Notes under the pieces: model-generated
What the model was told of the DNA's origin: nothing
Database searches by the model: none
What the model saw: the letters and a program-made list of their open reading frames with translations, nothing else
Part shown: in pieces, positions 17,192 to 25,987 of the stretch
Layout: each line of letters begins with the position of its first letter
Numbering within the stretch: the first letter of the stretch is position 1
Translations under genes and position numbers: made by a program
Source: Psychrobacter sp. ANT_WB68
GTDB taxonomy: Bacteria > Pseudomonadota > Gammaproteobacteria > Pseudomonadales > Moraxellaceae
Direction: 5' to 3'
Assembly: GCF_008369115.1 (NCBI RefSeq)
Contig: NZ_VOAZ01000004.1
Coordinates: 1-64,000, forward strand
Length of the DNA: 64,000 bases

Positions 17192-20100
17192 GTTTAAATG
17201 TCTCCGCTTACTCGATTAGAAATCCTTTAGTAGCTATTCTGCTGTTTGTACTGCTGACCTTGGGCGGCCTCTACGGTTTTATGCAAATGAAGGTGCAGCA
17301 GTTTCCTGATATTGACCTGCCAGCGGTGGTAGTTACCGTTACCTTACCGGGTGCCGCGCCATCGCAGCTCGAAAATGATATTGCAAAAAAAGTTGAAAAT
17401 AAGCTCACCAGTATTGAGGGAGTCAAGCATATTCGCACCACCCTACAGACGGGCGCTGCGACCATGGTCACCGAGTTTGTCTTGGAAAAAGACATTCAAG
17501 AAGCGGTTGACGATGTGCGTTCGGCAGTCGGTGAAGTGCGTGGCGATTTGCCAGCTGCAGCCAATGACCCCATCATTACCAAGGTTTCAACCTCAGGATT
17601 TCCCGTTGTTACCTATTCTGTTGCGTCTGAAAATATGAATGTGGAAGACTTGTCTTGGTTCGTTGATGATACGGTTACCAAGCGTCTCTCCGACATACCG
17701 GGTGTCAGTACCGTCAGCCGCATCGGTGGGCTACAGCGAGAGATTACGGTTGCTGCTGACCCTATTACCTTAAGTGGTCTTAAGCTTTCTATCACTCAGT
17801 TATCCAATCAAATCACCGGTATCCAGCAAGACAGCTCTGGCGGTGAAGCAGAAGTGGGCAAAACCACACAGACTATTCGTGTGCTTGGCGCCGTTGAGCG
17901 CGCCAGCGATTTAAATAATTTACAAGTCGCTGTTCCTACTGGCGGTACGCAAGCACTTGGGCGTATGGCGCAAATCACCGATGGCGCTGCTGATCCAAGC
18001 TCTATTGCCAAGCTCGATGGGCAAACGGTAGTCGCATTTAATATTACACGTTCGCGCGGTGCTAGTGAAGTTGAAGTCATGGAGTTGGTTGACGCAGAGT
18101 TAGCCAAGTTGTCAGCCGATGTCGGCAATATCGATATTGAAAAAGTCTATGATCGAGCCACACCCATTGCCGAAGACTATCAAGCGTCCTTACGCATGCT
18201 GATAGAAGGTGGTTTGCTAGCTGTAGTGGTAGTATTCTTATTTTTGCGCAATATCCGTGCCACCTTTGTGGCTGCAGTGGCATTGCCGTTGTCCGTTATC
18301 CCGACGTTTTTGGGCATGTACTTATTTGGCTTTAGTCTTAATATTATTTCGCTCTTGGCACTATCACTGGTCATTGGCGTACTGGTCGATGATGCGATTG
18401 TGGAAGTCGAAAATATCATCCGCCATTTGCGTATGGGTAAGACGCCTTATGAAGCCGCTATGGAAGCGGCTGACGAGATTGGCTTAGCAGTAGTCGCGAC
18501 CACCTTTACCTTAATTGCGGTATTTTTACCGACTGCCTTTATGGGCGGTATCGTTGGACAGTTTTTCCGTCAGTTTGGTTGGACAGCAGCACTATCAATA
18601 TTCGCATCATTAATGGTCGCGCGCCTTATTACCCCAATGATGGCTGCTTATATATTACGCCCAGAAAAAAAGCACGTCGAAAAACAAAGCGCGTTGATGG
18701 ACTGGTATCTTAAAGTAGTCTCATGGACATTGCATCATCGCTGGATTACGATGGCTGCGACTTTACTATTGTTCGTGGCATCGTTGGCGTTGGTGAAATT
18801 ATTACCAACCTCTTTTATTCCTGATAATGATATTGATCAGACGCGGGTTGAGATTGAGCTGACCCCTGATGTGGCACTAGAAGATACCGAGCGTGTTGCG
18901 GCGCTGGCCAGCGAGCGCATCTTAGCCATGCCTGAAGTGACTCATATCTTTACCTCGGTAGGAGAAGCACAGGCGGCAATGGAAGCCGGCTCTGGCGGTA
19001 AGGCTGAAAATATTGCGGGTTTGGATGTGGTGCTTGCTCCGAGAGCAGAACGTGGCTCTAAGCAAGAAATTGAGCGTAAAATCAGTAGTATGTTGTCAGA
19101 AGTGCCGGGTGCGCGCTTTACCGTTGGTTTATCGAGTGGCGGTGAGACGGGTTATAATTTTTCTTTGACTAGTACCGACCCACAATTGCTTGAACAGACA
19201 GCTCAGCAAATGATGGCAGAGATTCGGGCGTTACCAAGCTCGGGTGCTGTTACCAGTGATCGCAGTCTGCCACGCCAAGAGCTGACAGTGACGCCAGACA
19301 GGCTAGCAATGGCCGATAAAGGCGTGACGACACAAGATATCGCCACCACCTTACGGGTGGCGACCGTTGGGGATTATGAGCAGCGTTTATCTAAGCTTAA
19401 TTTGGATACGCGGCAGATACCCATAGTGGTACGTTTACCTGATATTGCCAAGCAAAATGTCAGTCAGTTAGAAGGCTTATATGTACCGAGTGCCTTACCA
19501 GCGGGACAAGGCGTGCGTGTAGGTGAAGTGGCGTCATTAGATTTTGGTACTGGCCCTGCGCAAATCAGCCGCCTCGATCGTGAGCGGGCGATTAGTATTA
19601 CCGTTCAGCCTGCCAATGGTGAGCTGGGCGACTTGGTACAAGCGGTTAAGAGCATACCAAGTATGCAGCAGTTGCCAGCCTCTATTACTATTATTGACCA
19701 AGGGCAAGCAGAAAACATGGCTGAGTTATTCAGTGGCTTTGTGATTGCGATGTCGGTCGGTGTGGTCTGTATTTTAGGAGTGCTTATTTTATTGTTTGGT
19801 CGTATCTTGCAGCCTTTTACCATTTTGATGGCGTTACCATTGTCTATCGGTGGCGCTTTTGTCGGCTTGGTGATTACTAATAGCAGTCTATCGATGCCAT
19901 CGATGATTGGTTTTATTATGCTGATGGGTATTGCGACCAAAAACTCTATCTTATTGGTCGATTATGCATTGATTGCTCAACGTCGAGGCTTGGCGCGTTT
20001 TGATGCCATTATTGATTCGTGCCGTAAGCGTGCGCGGCCAATTATTATGACCACCATTGCGATGGGCGCGGGCATGATGCCTTTGGTCTTTGGTTGGGGC

Positions 20101-20286
20101 GATGCTGATCCCACCTTTCGCCGTCCGATGGCTGCAGCGGTATTGGGCGGTTTGGTTACCTCAACGTTATTAAGCCTGGTGGTCATACCCGTAGTGTATA
20201 CCTTGATGGATGACTTATCAGGATGGTTTGGCAAATGGTTGATACCGCATGGCAAAGATAAGGAAAGCACAGTTATCGAAAAATAA
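17188..20286 (+). CDS. RND family efflux permease (HAE1-like)
   Basis: Inner-membrane proton-driven exporter of 1032 residues, the normal HAE1 size. TM1 is at about residues 11-29. The porter domain starts with the typical QFPDIDLPAVVVTVTLPGA and NDIAKKVENKLTSIEGV blocks. TM4 carries the proton-relay pair Asp401-Asp402 in IGVLVDDAIVEVENI. A second porter domain and TM7-12 follow, including GIATKNSILLVDYA with Lys and Asn of the relay. Start overlaps the adaptor stop (ATGA). It is closer to the MdtB/MexF-type general pumps than to heavy-metal CusA, but the substrate cannot be read. The operon has no third gene, so the outer-membrane channel must be encoded elsewhere. Confidence 0.95.
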   Translation: MSLNVSAYSIRNPLVAILLFVLLTLGGLYGFMQMKVQQFPDIDLPAVVVTVTLPGAAPSQLENDIAKKVENKLTSIEGVKHIRTTLQTGAATMVTEFVLEKDIQEAVDDVRSAVGEVRGDLPAAANDPIITKVSTSGFPVVTYSVASENMNVEDLSWFVDDTVTKRLSDIPGVSTVSRIGGLQREITVAADPITLSGLKLSITQLSNQITGIQQDSSGGEAEVGKTTQTIRVLGAVERASDLNNLQVAVPTGGTQALGRMAQITDGAADPSSIAKLDGQTVVAFNITRSRGASEVEVMELVDAELAKLSADVGNIDIEKVYDRATPIAEDYQASLRMLIEGGLLAVVVVFLFLRNIRATFVAAVALPLSVIPTFLGMYLFGFSLNIISLLALSLVIGVLVDDAIVEVENIIRHLRMGKTPYEAAMEAADEIGLAVVATTFTLIAVFLPTAFMGGIVGQFFRQFGWTAALSIFASLMVARLITPMMAAYILRPEKKHVEKQSALMDWYLKVVSWTLHHRWITMAATLLLFVASLALVKLLPTSFIPDNDIDQTRVEIELTPDVALEDTERVAALASERILAMPEVTHIFTSVGEAQAAMEAGSGGKAENIAGLDVVLAPRAERGSKQEIERKISSMLSEVPGARFTVGLSSGGETGYNFSLTSTDPQLLEQTAQQMMAEIRALPSSGAVTSDRSLPRQELTVTPDRLAMADKGVTTQDIATTLRVATVGDYEQRLSKLNLDTRQIPIVVRLPDIAKQNVSQLEGLYVPSALPAGQGVRVGEVASLDFGTGPAQISRLDRERAISITVQPANGELGDLVQAVKSIPSMQQLPASITIIDQGQAENMAELFSGFVIAMSVGVVCILGVLILLFGRILQPFTILMALPLSIGGAFVGLVITNSSLSMPSMIGFIMLMGIATKNSILLVDYALIAQRRGLARFDAIIDSCRKRARPIIMTTIAMGAGMMPLVFGWGDADPTFRRPMAAAVLGGLVTSTLLSLVVIPVVYTLMDDLSGWFGKWLIPHGKDKESTVIEK

Positions 20287-20460
20287 TCAGTATTGCTAAA
20301 GTAGTTTTTAGGTCAATCACACAGGAAGTGGTTGACCTATAATATTTAAGCGCAGTTTTGCTGAATTGTTCTCCACTCAAATACTGTTTGTCTAAAAATA
20401 GCTTATTTAACAAAAAGCTGAATGGGCAACTGCTCATACCCCACGACAAGGGACTGTCTC

Positions 20461-21111
20461 ATGTCTATTTTCCTAGTGAATCATACATCATCTGGATATC
20501 TTCAGCGTTATACTTATCCATTAGCCATCGTCTCATTATCGGCAGCTGCTCTCGTAAGTACGGTCAGTAGTCAGGCAGCTACTTATCATCTCGATTCTAC
20601 TCATAGCAATGTTCGCTTTGCCATCGACCATTTTAATACCTCGACCAATACCGGTGGTTTTTATAACTTAACTGGTCAGCTCGAATATGACAAAGCTGCT
20701 AAGACAGGTTATATAGCGCTTACTATTCCTTTAAATAGCTTAAATACGGGCAATAAAGCCTTTGATATTACCCTTAAAAGCGCAGATTTTTTTGATATTG
20801 AAAAATTTCCATTGGCGCATTTTGAGTCGACTCAATGGCATTTTTCGACTGATAAAGCCAGCTCTGATAAAGACAGCGCAGCTGTCAGTCAAGTGGATGG
20901 CATGCTAACGCTACATGGTAAAACCAATCCTATTACCCTTACCGCCATCAAGTTTAATTGCTATTTCAATCCGATACTAAAAAAATCGGTGTGTGGGGGC
21001 GATTTTACGACGACTATTGATCGGACAAAGTGGGGTATCAGTAAATACACCTTATTGGGTATGACGGAAAAGGTTGAGTTGAATATTCAGATTGAGGCAG
21101 TCAAGCAATAA
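20461..21111 (+). CDS. Secreted YceI-family protein (full-length copy)
   Basis: About 216 residues. Signal peptide to SSQAA, then the YceI lipocalin-like barrel beginning TYHLDSTHSNVRFAIDHF. Family members bind long isoprenoid-type lipids in the periplasm. The ligand here is unknown. ATG 20461 has CAAGGGA 7 bases upstream. ATG 20422 would add 13 residues and has no such site. The barrel part from 20621 onward is repeated at 25988, where the 5' third of the gene is missing. This copy differs from the second at Ile (ATC) versus Thr (ACC) near the middle. The stop codon lies just inside the right end of the repeat. Confidence 0.9.
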   Translation: MSIFLVNHTSSGYLQRYTYPLAIVSLSAAALVSTVSSQAATYHLDSTHSNVRFAIDHFNTSTNTGGFYNLTGQLEYDKAAKTGYIALTIPLNSLNTGNKAFDITLKSADFFDIEKFPLAHFESTQWHFSTDKASSDKDSAAVSQVDGMLTLHGKTNPITLTAIKFNCYFNPILKKSVCGGDFTTTIDRTKWGISKYTLLGMTEKVELNIQIEAVKQ

Positions 21112-21113
21112 TT
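20621..21113 (+). repeat. 493-bp direct repeat, copy 1 (3' two-thirds of yceI)
   Basis: Begins CCATCGACC and ends TCAAGCAATAATT, two bases past the yceI stop. Aligned by eye to 25988-26480: same length, no gaps, and two mismatches (C/T and T/C, in ACCGCCATC versus ACTGCCACC). Confidence 0.95.
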
Positions 21114-21383
21114 GTTATTAAATGTTAATTATTATGATTTGAACTAGATATTTGGCAATCAGATAGTTGTTCATGATTCAGAGAGATGTTTTTAAATGCT
21201 TACTTTTTCATAGAACATTGAATCTGCATGGGAATTAGGATATATATTTTACAAATAAATGATCGTAGATCGATAAAAGTGTTGAACTTAACCAAATATT
21301 GTTTTATTGTAGCGCTATAAATTTCACTGAAAATTATAATGATATAACGCAATATTACTGATGTTGCCTTATAGAATTTTACG

Positions 21384-21412
21384 TTGACATAAAGTATACG
21401 GTTTGGTAGTCT
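21384..21412 (+). promoter_or_regulatory. Candidate promoter of the surface-lipoprotein gene
   Basis: TTGACA at 21384-21389, a 17-base spacer, then TAGTCT at 21407-21412. The -35 is perfect and the -10 is poor. It lies 100 bases before the start codon. The leader from 21114 to 21512 has no ORF. Confidence 0.4.
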
Positions 21413-21512
21413 TAACGTTAAACCGAGCTGTTGCTACTAGCTGTAGCTGATGGTGAAATATACAGTACTGTCTACACATGAGTAGTTCTTACATAGATAT
21501 AAGGAAATGAAC

Positions 21513-23060
21513 ATGAAACAAAAGTATTTAGCAGTAGCCCTGAGTGCTGTTTTTGCAGCAACGGCTTTAACAGGTTGTGGTAGCGATAACGACAGCAACT
21601 ACGTTCCACAGTTGCCAACTCCTACGCCAACTCCTACGCCAACTCCTACGCCAACTCCTACGCCAACTCCTACGCCAACTCCTACGCCAACTCCTACGCC
21701 AACTCCAGGCCAAGGTGATGAAGACAATACTGGTGCGGCAGCAGAAGGTAATCTAGATCTTAAGAAAGAAACGACAGTTGGTGGCCAACAGTACGTACGC
21801 GGAACTGAAGCTGAGTTCGATCGTGAGTTGAACCCTGCAGATGCTAAGACTGGTAATGCTACTGTTTTGAATGGTATTAACATCCAAAATAAAAAGCTTA
21901 ACAACATCGTTATCGGTCGTGAAACTGTTAAACGTGTTGAAGGTGATCAAGCATTAATTCGTTATGCTGGTGAAGCTGTAGAAGGATTCTCTAAAGAGAG
22001 CCCTGCAGATACTAAAGAGCTTCAAGAATATAACGTTGCTAACGGTGTTGACGTAGCAAGTGCTAATAATAGCTTGAATGGTTTAGTTGTTATCAGTAAA
22101 GGTGACACTGATACGAACTTCACCGTTGAAGGTCAGGAAAACGATTCAGCTGCTAAAAACAATATCAACGCAATTACTGGTTCGAAATTGAATACTCGCA
22201 TTTTCGGTAATAAATACCGTAACACTGATAACAGTGCAACTAATAATGCTTCTGACAAAAACAGTGTTCGCTTTGTAACTACTACAAATGCTGCAGGTAA
22301 TTTGGTAGTGAACACGACTGATAAGCCATCATTTAAAGCTATTAAGCTTGACGATGTTCAGTACGGCCGTGTTACTTCAAATATTGACAAGTTGACAGAC
22401 GCTGAACTTGAAGGTAAAGAGTACAAGTACTATCAATCTGTTATATCAGATGCTCAAGATAGAGATTCTGCAGGAACTGCTGGTAAAGAAACAGTAGATA
22501 CCTACTTCTATCGCGGTACTAACGAAACTACTATCGCTCAGATGGATGCTTTGCAAGCCAAAGGCGGCAAAGTTAGCTATGCTGGCCATGCGTTAATGTA
22601 TGGTATCGATAACTCATATCATGGCGACAAAGGTGATCCAAACAGTAACTCGTTTGGCGGTGGTAATACAGCAGTGAATGGTCAAGGCAACTATGTCCAA
22701 GCTACTGTAGATATGGGTGATAGAACTATCGCTGGTAATATCTTCAATGTATGGGAAGTCAAACCAGCTGAAGGCGCAAATGTCTTTAAACAAGATAAAC
22801 TTGTAAACTTCAATGGTAAAGTATTTGGTAATACTGCTAAAGGTGAATCACAGTTAGCTTATGGTTCTAACAAAGATAAAGGTACATTCAAAGGTACTTT
22901 CTTTGGAAAGAATGCTGATGAGCTTGGTGGTGCTGTAAACTCTGTTAATTCAGGATATGGTAATGCAGCTTGGGGCGGTGTGTTTGGTGCAGAGAAAGTT
23001 GTTGCTCCAACTACGCCAGTTGAGCCACCAAAAGATGGTAACGCTAACCAAACTGAATAA
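21513..23060 (+). CDS. Slam-type surface lipoprotein with TbpB-like C-terminal barrel
   Basis: About 515 residues. The lipobox LTGC gives an acylated cysteine at residue 22, with Gly at +2, so there is no inner-membrane retention signal. A Pro-Thr tandem linker (about 30 residues) follows the N-terminal acylated peptide. Residues about 80-270 are an Asn/Asp-rich region of unknown fold. The C-terminal half has hallmarks of the TbpB beta-barrel domain: TYFYRGTNETT, a VDMGDRTIAGNIFNVWE strand pair, FNGKVFGNTAKG and the paired motif GTFKGTFFGKNADELGG, with WGGVFGAEK closing it. Such domains bind host or environmental iron carriers or similar ligands. The ligand here is unknown. AAGGA at 21501 favours ATG 21513 over 21507. 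The adjacent slam gene is the likely exporter. Confidence 0.82.
   Translation: MKQKYLAVALSAVFAATALTGCGSDNDSNYVPQLPTPTPTPTPTPTPTPTPTPTPTPTPTPTPTPGQGDEDNTGAAAEGNLDLKKETTVGGQQYVRGTEAEFDRELNPADAKTGNATVLNGINIQNKKLNNIVIGRETVKRVEGDQALIRYAGEAVEGFSKESPADTKELQEYNVANGVDVASANNSLNGLVVISKGDTDTNFTVEGQENDSAAKNNINAITGSKLNTRIFGNKYRNTDNSATNNASDKNSVRFVTTTNAAGNLVVNTTDKPSFKAIKLDDVQYGRVTSNIDKLTDAELEGKEYKYYQSVISDAQDRDSAGTAGKETVDTYFYRGTNETTIAQMDALQAKGGKVSYAGHALMYGIDNSYHGDKGDPNSNSFGGGNTAVNGQGNYVQATVDMGDRTIAGNIFNVWEVKPAEGANVFKQDKLVNFNGKVFGNTAKGESQLAYGSNKDKGTFKGTFFGKNADELGGAVNSVNSGYGNAAWGGVFGAEKVVAPTTPVEPPKDGNANQTE
21615..21706 (+). repeat. 12-bp tandem repeat encoding a Pro-Thr linker
   Basis: Seven perfect copies of CCAACTCCTACG (21615-21698) followed by a partial eighth. 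Each copy encodes Pro-Thr-Pro-Thr. Because the unit is a multiple of three, changes in copy number lengthen or shorten the linker and do not shift the frame. Confidence 0.97.
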
Positions 23061-23091
23061 TAGTTAGATTGATACCTAATAGTTAGTAAAC

Positions 23092-23117
23092 AAGCGGCCA
23101 CCTTAGAGTGGTCGTTT
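23092..23117 (+). terminator. Intercistronic stem-loop between lipoprotein and slam
   Basis: A 10-bp stem (23092-23101 with 23108-23117, two G-U pairs) around a 6-base loop. The U-run after it is short (TTTGTG), so it probably attenuates or protects mRNA rather than ending it fully. It could let the lipoprotein be made in excess over its exporter. Confidence 0.4.
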
Positions 23118-23156
23118 GTGCATCTGGTAATTAACAATTAACTGATTGGAACCTTT

Positions 23157-24650
23157 ATGCAATATTTTCGACACTCTACTATGTATACTGCCTTAATTTT
23201 GATTTCAGGTTGTTATTCTGTAAGTTCTTTGGCTATTGGTGCTCCTCTAGCTCCTCAAGACAATTCTATTGAGTCTATTAATAAAGAGATAGGTGAAGTA
23301 CGTCCTGATAATTTCGAGACTTTATCTACTGATTTGCCTTCTAATGATTCAGGGCCACAAATGAGCAAGGAAGAGACTATTGTGTATCTTCGTGCCAACC
23401 CTGAAGAATTTGAAAATTTATTGTCAATCCTATTAAAACAAGGTAATGCTGATTCTTTAGAAGAATTACTGCCCTACTATAAGCAAGTACCTAACTATGA
23501 CCCCTCTGTTATTGATTGGGGTAATGCTATTATTGCTGCTAAAAAGGGTGATTTTGACGAAGCAGTAAATATTTACCGAAAAGTAAATGCACAGCTGCCT
23601 GAGGTTGAAATTCTAAGGTTTCAATTAGCAATGGCCCTATTTTATAATCGTCAGTTTGATGCAGCGCAATCAGAGTTTGAAAGACTACGTAGTGATGCTA
23701 CTACGGAAGGCGATGTACAGGTTATTAATAAATATTTAGATTCTATCAACTCTCAAAATCGTTGGAGCTTCAATGGATCTGTCTCTTATGTAAATGATAA
23801 CAATATCACTAATTCTCCTAAACAGGGAACCAGTATAATCAGAGAGGACGGATCAGTACTTACCTATACCTCTCCAAGAGAATCAGGAAAGGGCTTAAAT
23901 TTTAGTTTAAATGGTGACAGAAAGTGGTTGTATGATAATAAAATGTATACGGCTTTGCATCTTAATAGCTATGGTCAATACTACTGGGATAATAAGAACT
24001 ACAACGATATTACCGCGGGTATCGGTGTGGGAGTAGGTTACCAGAATTCAACTACCGAAGTAGAATTAGTACCATTTTATAATAAACGTTTATATGCTCA
24101 AGGCAGAAGTGGAGATGGTGATTTAAAAAGTTATGCTGATACTACAGGTATTAGGGTTAACTTAAATCAATGGCTCAGTCCAAAAGTACGCTATCAAGGC
24201 TTAGCGCGTTATGCAAATTCAGAATATATTGATCTTTATGATTATAATGATGGTGAAGATTGGTTATTAGCCAATACTGCTATATATTTTCCAAATGGGC
24301 AGCAATTTTGGACATTTGGGGTAGATTATTCCACTAGAGATTCTGAAGATGATTCGCTAGCTTATGATCGTCCAGGTGTTAGAGTAGGTTGGGGTCAGAC
24401 GTGGCCAAAAGGATATACTACCAGGCTAGACTTTGGTTATGCGGAACGCAATTTCGATGGTGAAGATTTCTTTGGTATTCAGCGTGAAAACAAAGAATAT
24501 AGTGCTGGTATTACAGCATGGAATAGAGGATTCTCTTTCTTAGGCTTAACCCCAAGACTAAGCTGGAATTATAATAAAGTAACCAGTAATTCGCCTTTTG
24601 AAGAGTACGATAAAAATGACGTATCAGTCGAATTGACTAAAACGTTCTAA
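23157..24650 (+). CDS. Slam-type surface lipoprotein assembly modulator (DUF560)
   Basis: Outer-membrane protein that moves lipoproteins to the cell surface. 497 residues, the usual Slam length. A signal peptide (about 1-27, with ISGC inside it) precedes an N-terminal helical TPR-like domain (to about residue 190: WGNAIIAAKKGDFDEAVNIY, then LRFQLAMALFYNRQFDAAQ). Next is the junction NRWSFNGSVSYVNDNNITN that opens the DUF560 beta-barrel. Regularly alternating beta strands continue to the last residues ELTKTF, whose final Phe is the usual outer-membrane barrel end. The barrel would be about 300 residues, consistent with 14 strands. Placed 97 bases after the lipoprotein gene in the same direction, which makes that lipoprotein its probable client. 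Confidence 0.87.
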   Translation: MQYFRHSTMYTALILISGCYSVSSLAIGAPLAPQDNSIESINKEIGEVRPDNFETLSTDLPSNDSGPQMSKEETIVYLRANPEEFENLLSILLKQGNADSLEELLPYYKQVPNYDPSVIDWGNAIIAAKKGDFDEAVNIYRKVNAQLPEVEILRFQLAMALFYNRQFDAAQSEFERLRSDATTEGDVQVINKYLDSINSQNRWSFNGSVSYVNDNNITNSPKQGTSIIREDGSVLTYTSPRESGKGLNFSLNGDRKWLYDNKMYTALHLNSYGQYYWDNKNYNDITAGIGVGVGYQNSTTEVELVPFYNKRLYAQGRSGDGDLKSYADTTGIRVNLNQWLSPKVRYQGLARYANSEYIDLYDYNDGEDWLLANTAIYFPNGQQFWTFGVDYSTRDSEDDSLAYDRPGVRVGWGQTWPKGYTTRLDFGYAERNFDGEDFFGIQRENKEYSAGITAWNRGFSFLGLTPRLSWNYNKVTSNSPFEEYDKNDVSVELTKTF

Positions 24651-24688
24651 TTTAGCTATCCATACATACAGATAAGAGATATTAACTT

Positions 24689-25963
24689 ATGCGCCGTTCC
24701 CTGCCCATTTTTATAGGATTGCGCTTTACCCGTTCAGAAAGTTCCAATAAGTTTCTATCTTTTATATCTTTAGTATCTATGGCTGGTTTAATACTGGGTG
24801 TTGCTGCATTAATCGTAGTGACATCAGTTTTGAATGGTTTTGAAGAAGTACTGTCTAAGAAAATATTAGGAATGGTGCCACAGGCAGCAGTTTATTCGTC
24901 CATTCCTCTCAATGATTGGAACTCGTTTGCAAAAATCATAGAAAAAAACGATAGCAATGTAATAGCTACGGCACCTTTTGTTCAGGCTCGAGGTATGTTG
25001 TCACTAGAGGGAGAGGTTAACAGCACCATAATAAATGGTATAGAGCCTGAATCCCATGCTAAAGTTTCTATTCTTAGACAAAGTATGGTAGAAGGTAGTT
25101 TCTATAGTTTGAATACTGGTAGTAATAATATTATCCTTGGTGAATATGTCGTCGATAAATATGCTCTGAAACTTGGCGATGAAGTTGGTATTATAATCTC
25201 TAAGCCCTCTAGCTCTACAGTCGGTATTACACCTACATTTCACACCTATACCCTCACTGGCGTATTTCATGTCAGCCAAGAGATAGATAAGTGGATGAGT
25301 TATGTTTCCATGGACGGTGCTTCTGACGTAGTGGGCTTAAATCATGGTGCTACTGGTATCCGCCTAAATTTAAGAGATGTTTTCCTCTCTCAAGATTCCG
25401 CCCAAAAAGCATTGGCAAGTATTTCTGATCAAGCTGTACTACTCCAGAGTTCCCAAGAAAATCTTGCATTCTCGAGTGGTGATTGGACACAGACTCATGG
25501 CAGCTTGTATACTTCCATTCGTATGCAAAAAACTATGATGTCGTTACTATTATTTCTTATTATTTTAGTTGCGGCGTTTAATGTTATTTCAACATTGGTG
25601 ATGAGCGTGACAGAGAAGAGGTCAGATGTTGCAATATTAAAAACCTTTGGCGCCTCACCCAGTCTTATTTCACGTATATTTATAGTTCAAGGCGCTATCA
25701 TTGGCGTCTTCGGTATATTCATTGGTCTAGCCTTAGGAATTACACTTTCGCTTAGCATTCCTAGCGTATCAGCTTGGATCAATGTCACTTTTGATTTGGG
25801 GCTTTTTGATAATTACTTCGTTGAATCGCTCCCTTCTAAAATTAAGCTCATAGATATCGTACTTATTTTAGTCTCTGCGCTAATTGTTGTCTTATTGTCT
25901 ACTATTTATCCCGCATATAGTGCTGCTAGAACTGAGCCTGTAAAAATACTGAAGGGTGAGTAA
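24689..25963 (+). CDS. LolC/LolE-family lipoprotein-releasing permease
   Basis: 424 residues with the Lol topology: one TM helix at the start (ISLVSMAGLILGVAALIVVTSVLNGF), a large periplasmic domain (about 50-275), then three C-terminal TM helices (MMSLLLFLIILVAAFNV, IFGIF-type, VLILVSALIVVLL) and the FtsX coupling segment EKRSDVAILKTFGAS. In the periplasmic part a loop with SKPSSSTVGITPTFH lies where LolC carries its LolA-binding hook. The canonical partner ATPase LolD is missing here. Its position beside slam and a lipoprotein suggests a dedicated release step, but it may also be a LolF-like paralog using the chromosomal LolD. The gene is visibly A+T-rich. Confidence 0.82.
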   Translation: MRRSLPIFIGLRFTRSESSNKFLSFISLVSMAGLILGVAALIVVTSVLNGFEEVLSKKILGMVPQAAVYSSIPLNDWNSFAKIIEKNDSNVIATAPFVQARGMLSLEGEVNSTIINGIEPESHAKVSILRQSMVEGSFYSLNTGSNNIILGEYVVDKYALKLGDEVGIIISKPSSSTVGITPTFHTYTLTGVFHVSQEIDKWMSYVSMDGASDVVGLNHGATGIRLNLRDVFLSQDSAQKALASISDQAVLLQSSQENLAFSSGDWTQTHGSLYTSIRMQKTMMSLLLFLIILVAAFNVISTLVMSVTEKRSDVAILKTFGASPSLISRIFIVQGAIIGVFGIFIGLALGITLSLSIPSVSAWINVTFDLGLFDNYFVESLPSKIKLIDIVLILVSALIVVLLSTIYPAYSAARTEPVKILKGE

Positions 25964-25987
25964 TAGACCATGATAACGTATGCTTAC

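Larger units (their letters stand above)
21114..25987 (+). other. Surface-lipoprotein export cassette between the two yceI repeats
   Basis: 4.87 kb holding three co-directional genes: TbpB-barrel-like lipoprotein, Slam, and LolC/E-like permease. The left edge is two bases after the yceI stop and the right edge is 24 bases after the permease stop, so the module is trimmed neatly. Hand counts of single lines in the permease gene give about 33-38% G+C, against about 50% in the RND permease, which fits horizontal entry. I see no integrase, transposase or inverted terminal repeats, so the boundary is best explained by homologous recombination in yceI. Confidence 0.65.

Noticed and set aside
15844-20270. 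Long minus-strand ORFs opposite the RND adaptor and permease genes
   Set aside because: They are antisense shadows. Their compositions (Ala, Ser, Thr, Pro-rich) and lack of ribosome sites match no protein, while the plus-strand genes have full family motifs.
21329-21347. Fur-box-like sequence upstream of the surface lipoprotein
   Set aside because: It matches 12 of 19 positions of the classical Fur box, which is easily reached by chance in this A+T-rich leader, and it sits about 40 bases upstream of the best promoter candidate. Not enough to claim iron control.
21599-21907. Minus-strand ORF with a long Val-Gly repeat opposite the lipoprotein gene
   Set aside because: The repeat is just the Pro-Thr tandem repeat read in antisense. 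The frame has no ribosome site.
21114-25987. Transposon or integron cassette explanation of the Slam module
   Set aside because: I found no transposase, integrase, terminal inverted repeats or attC-like site at the edges. The flanking repeat is coding sequence of the neighbouring gene, which fits homologous recombination.
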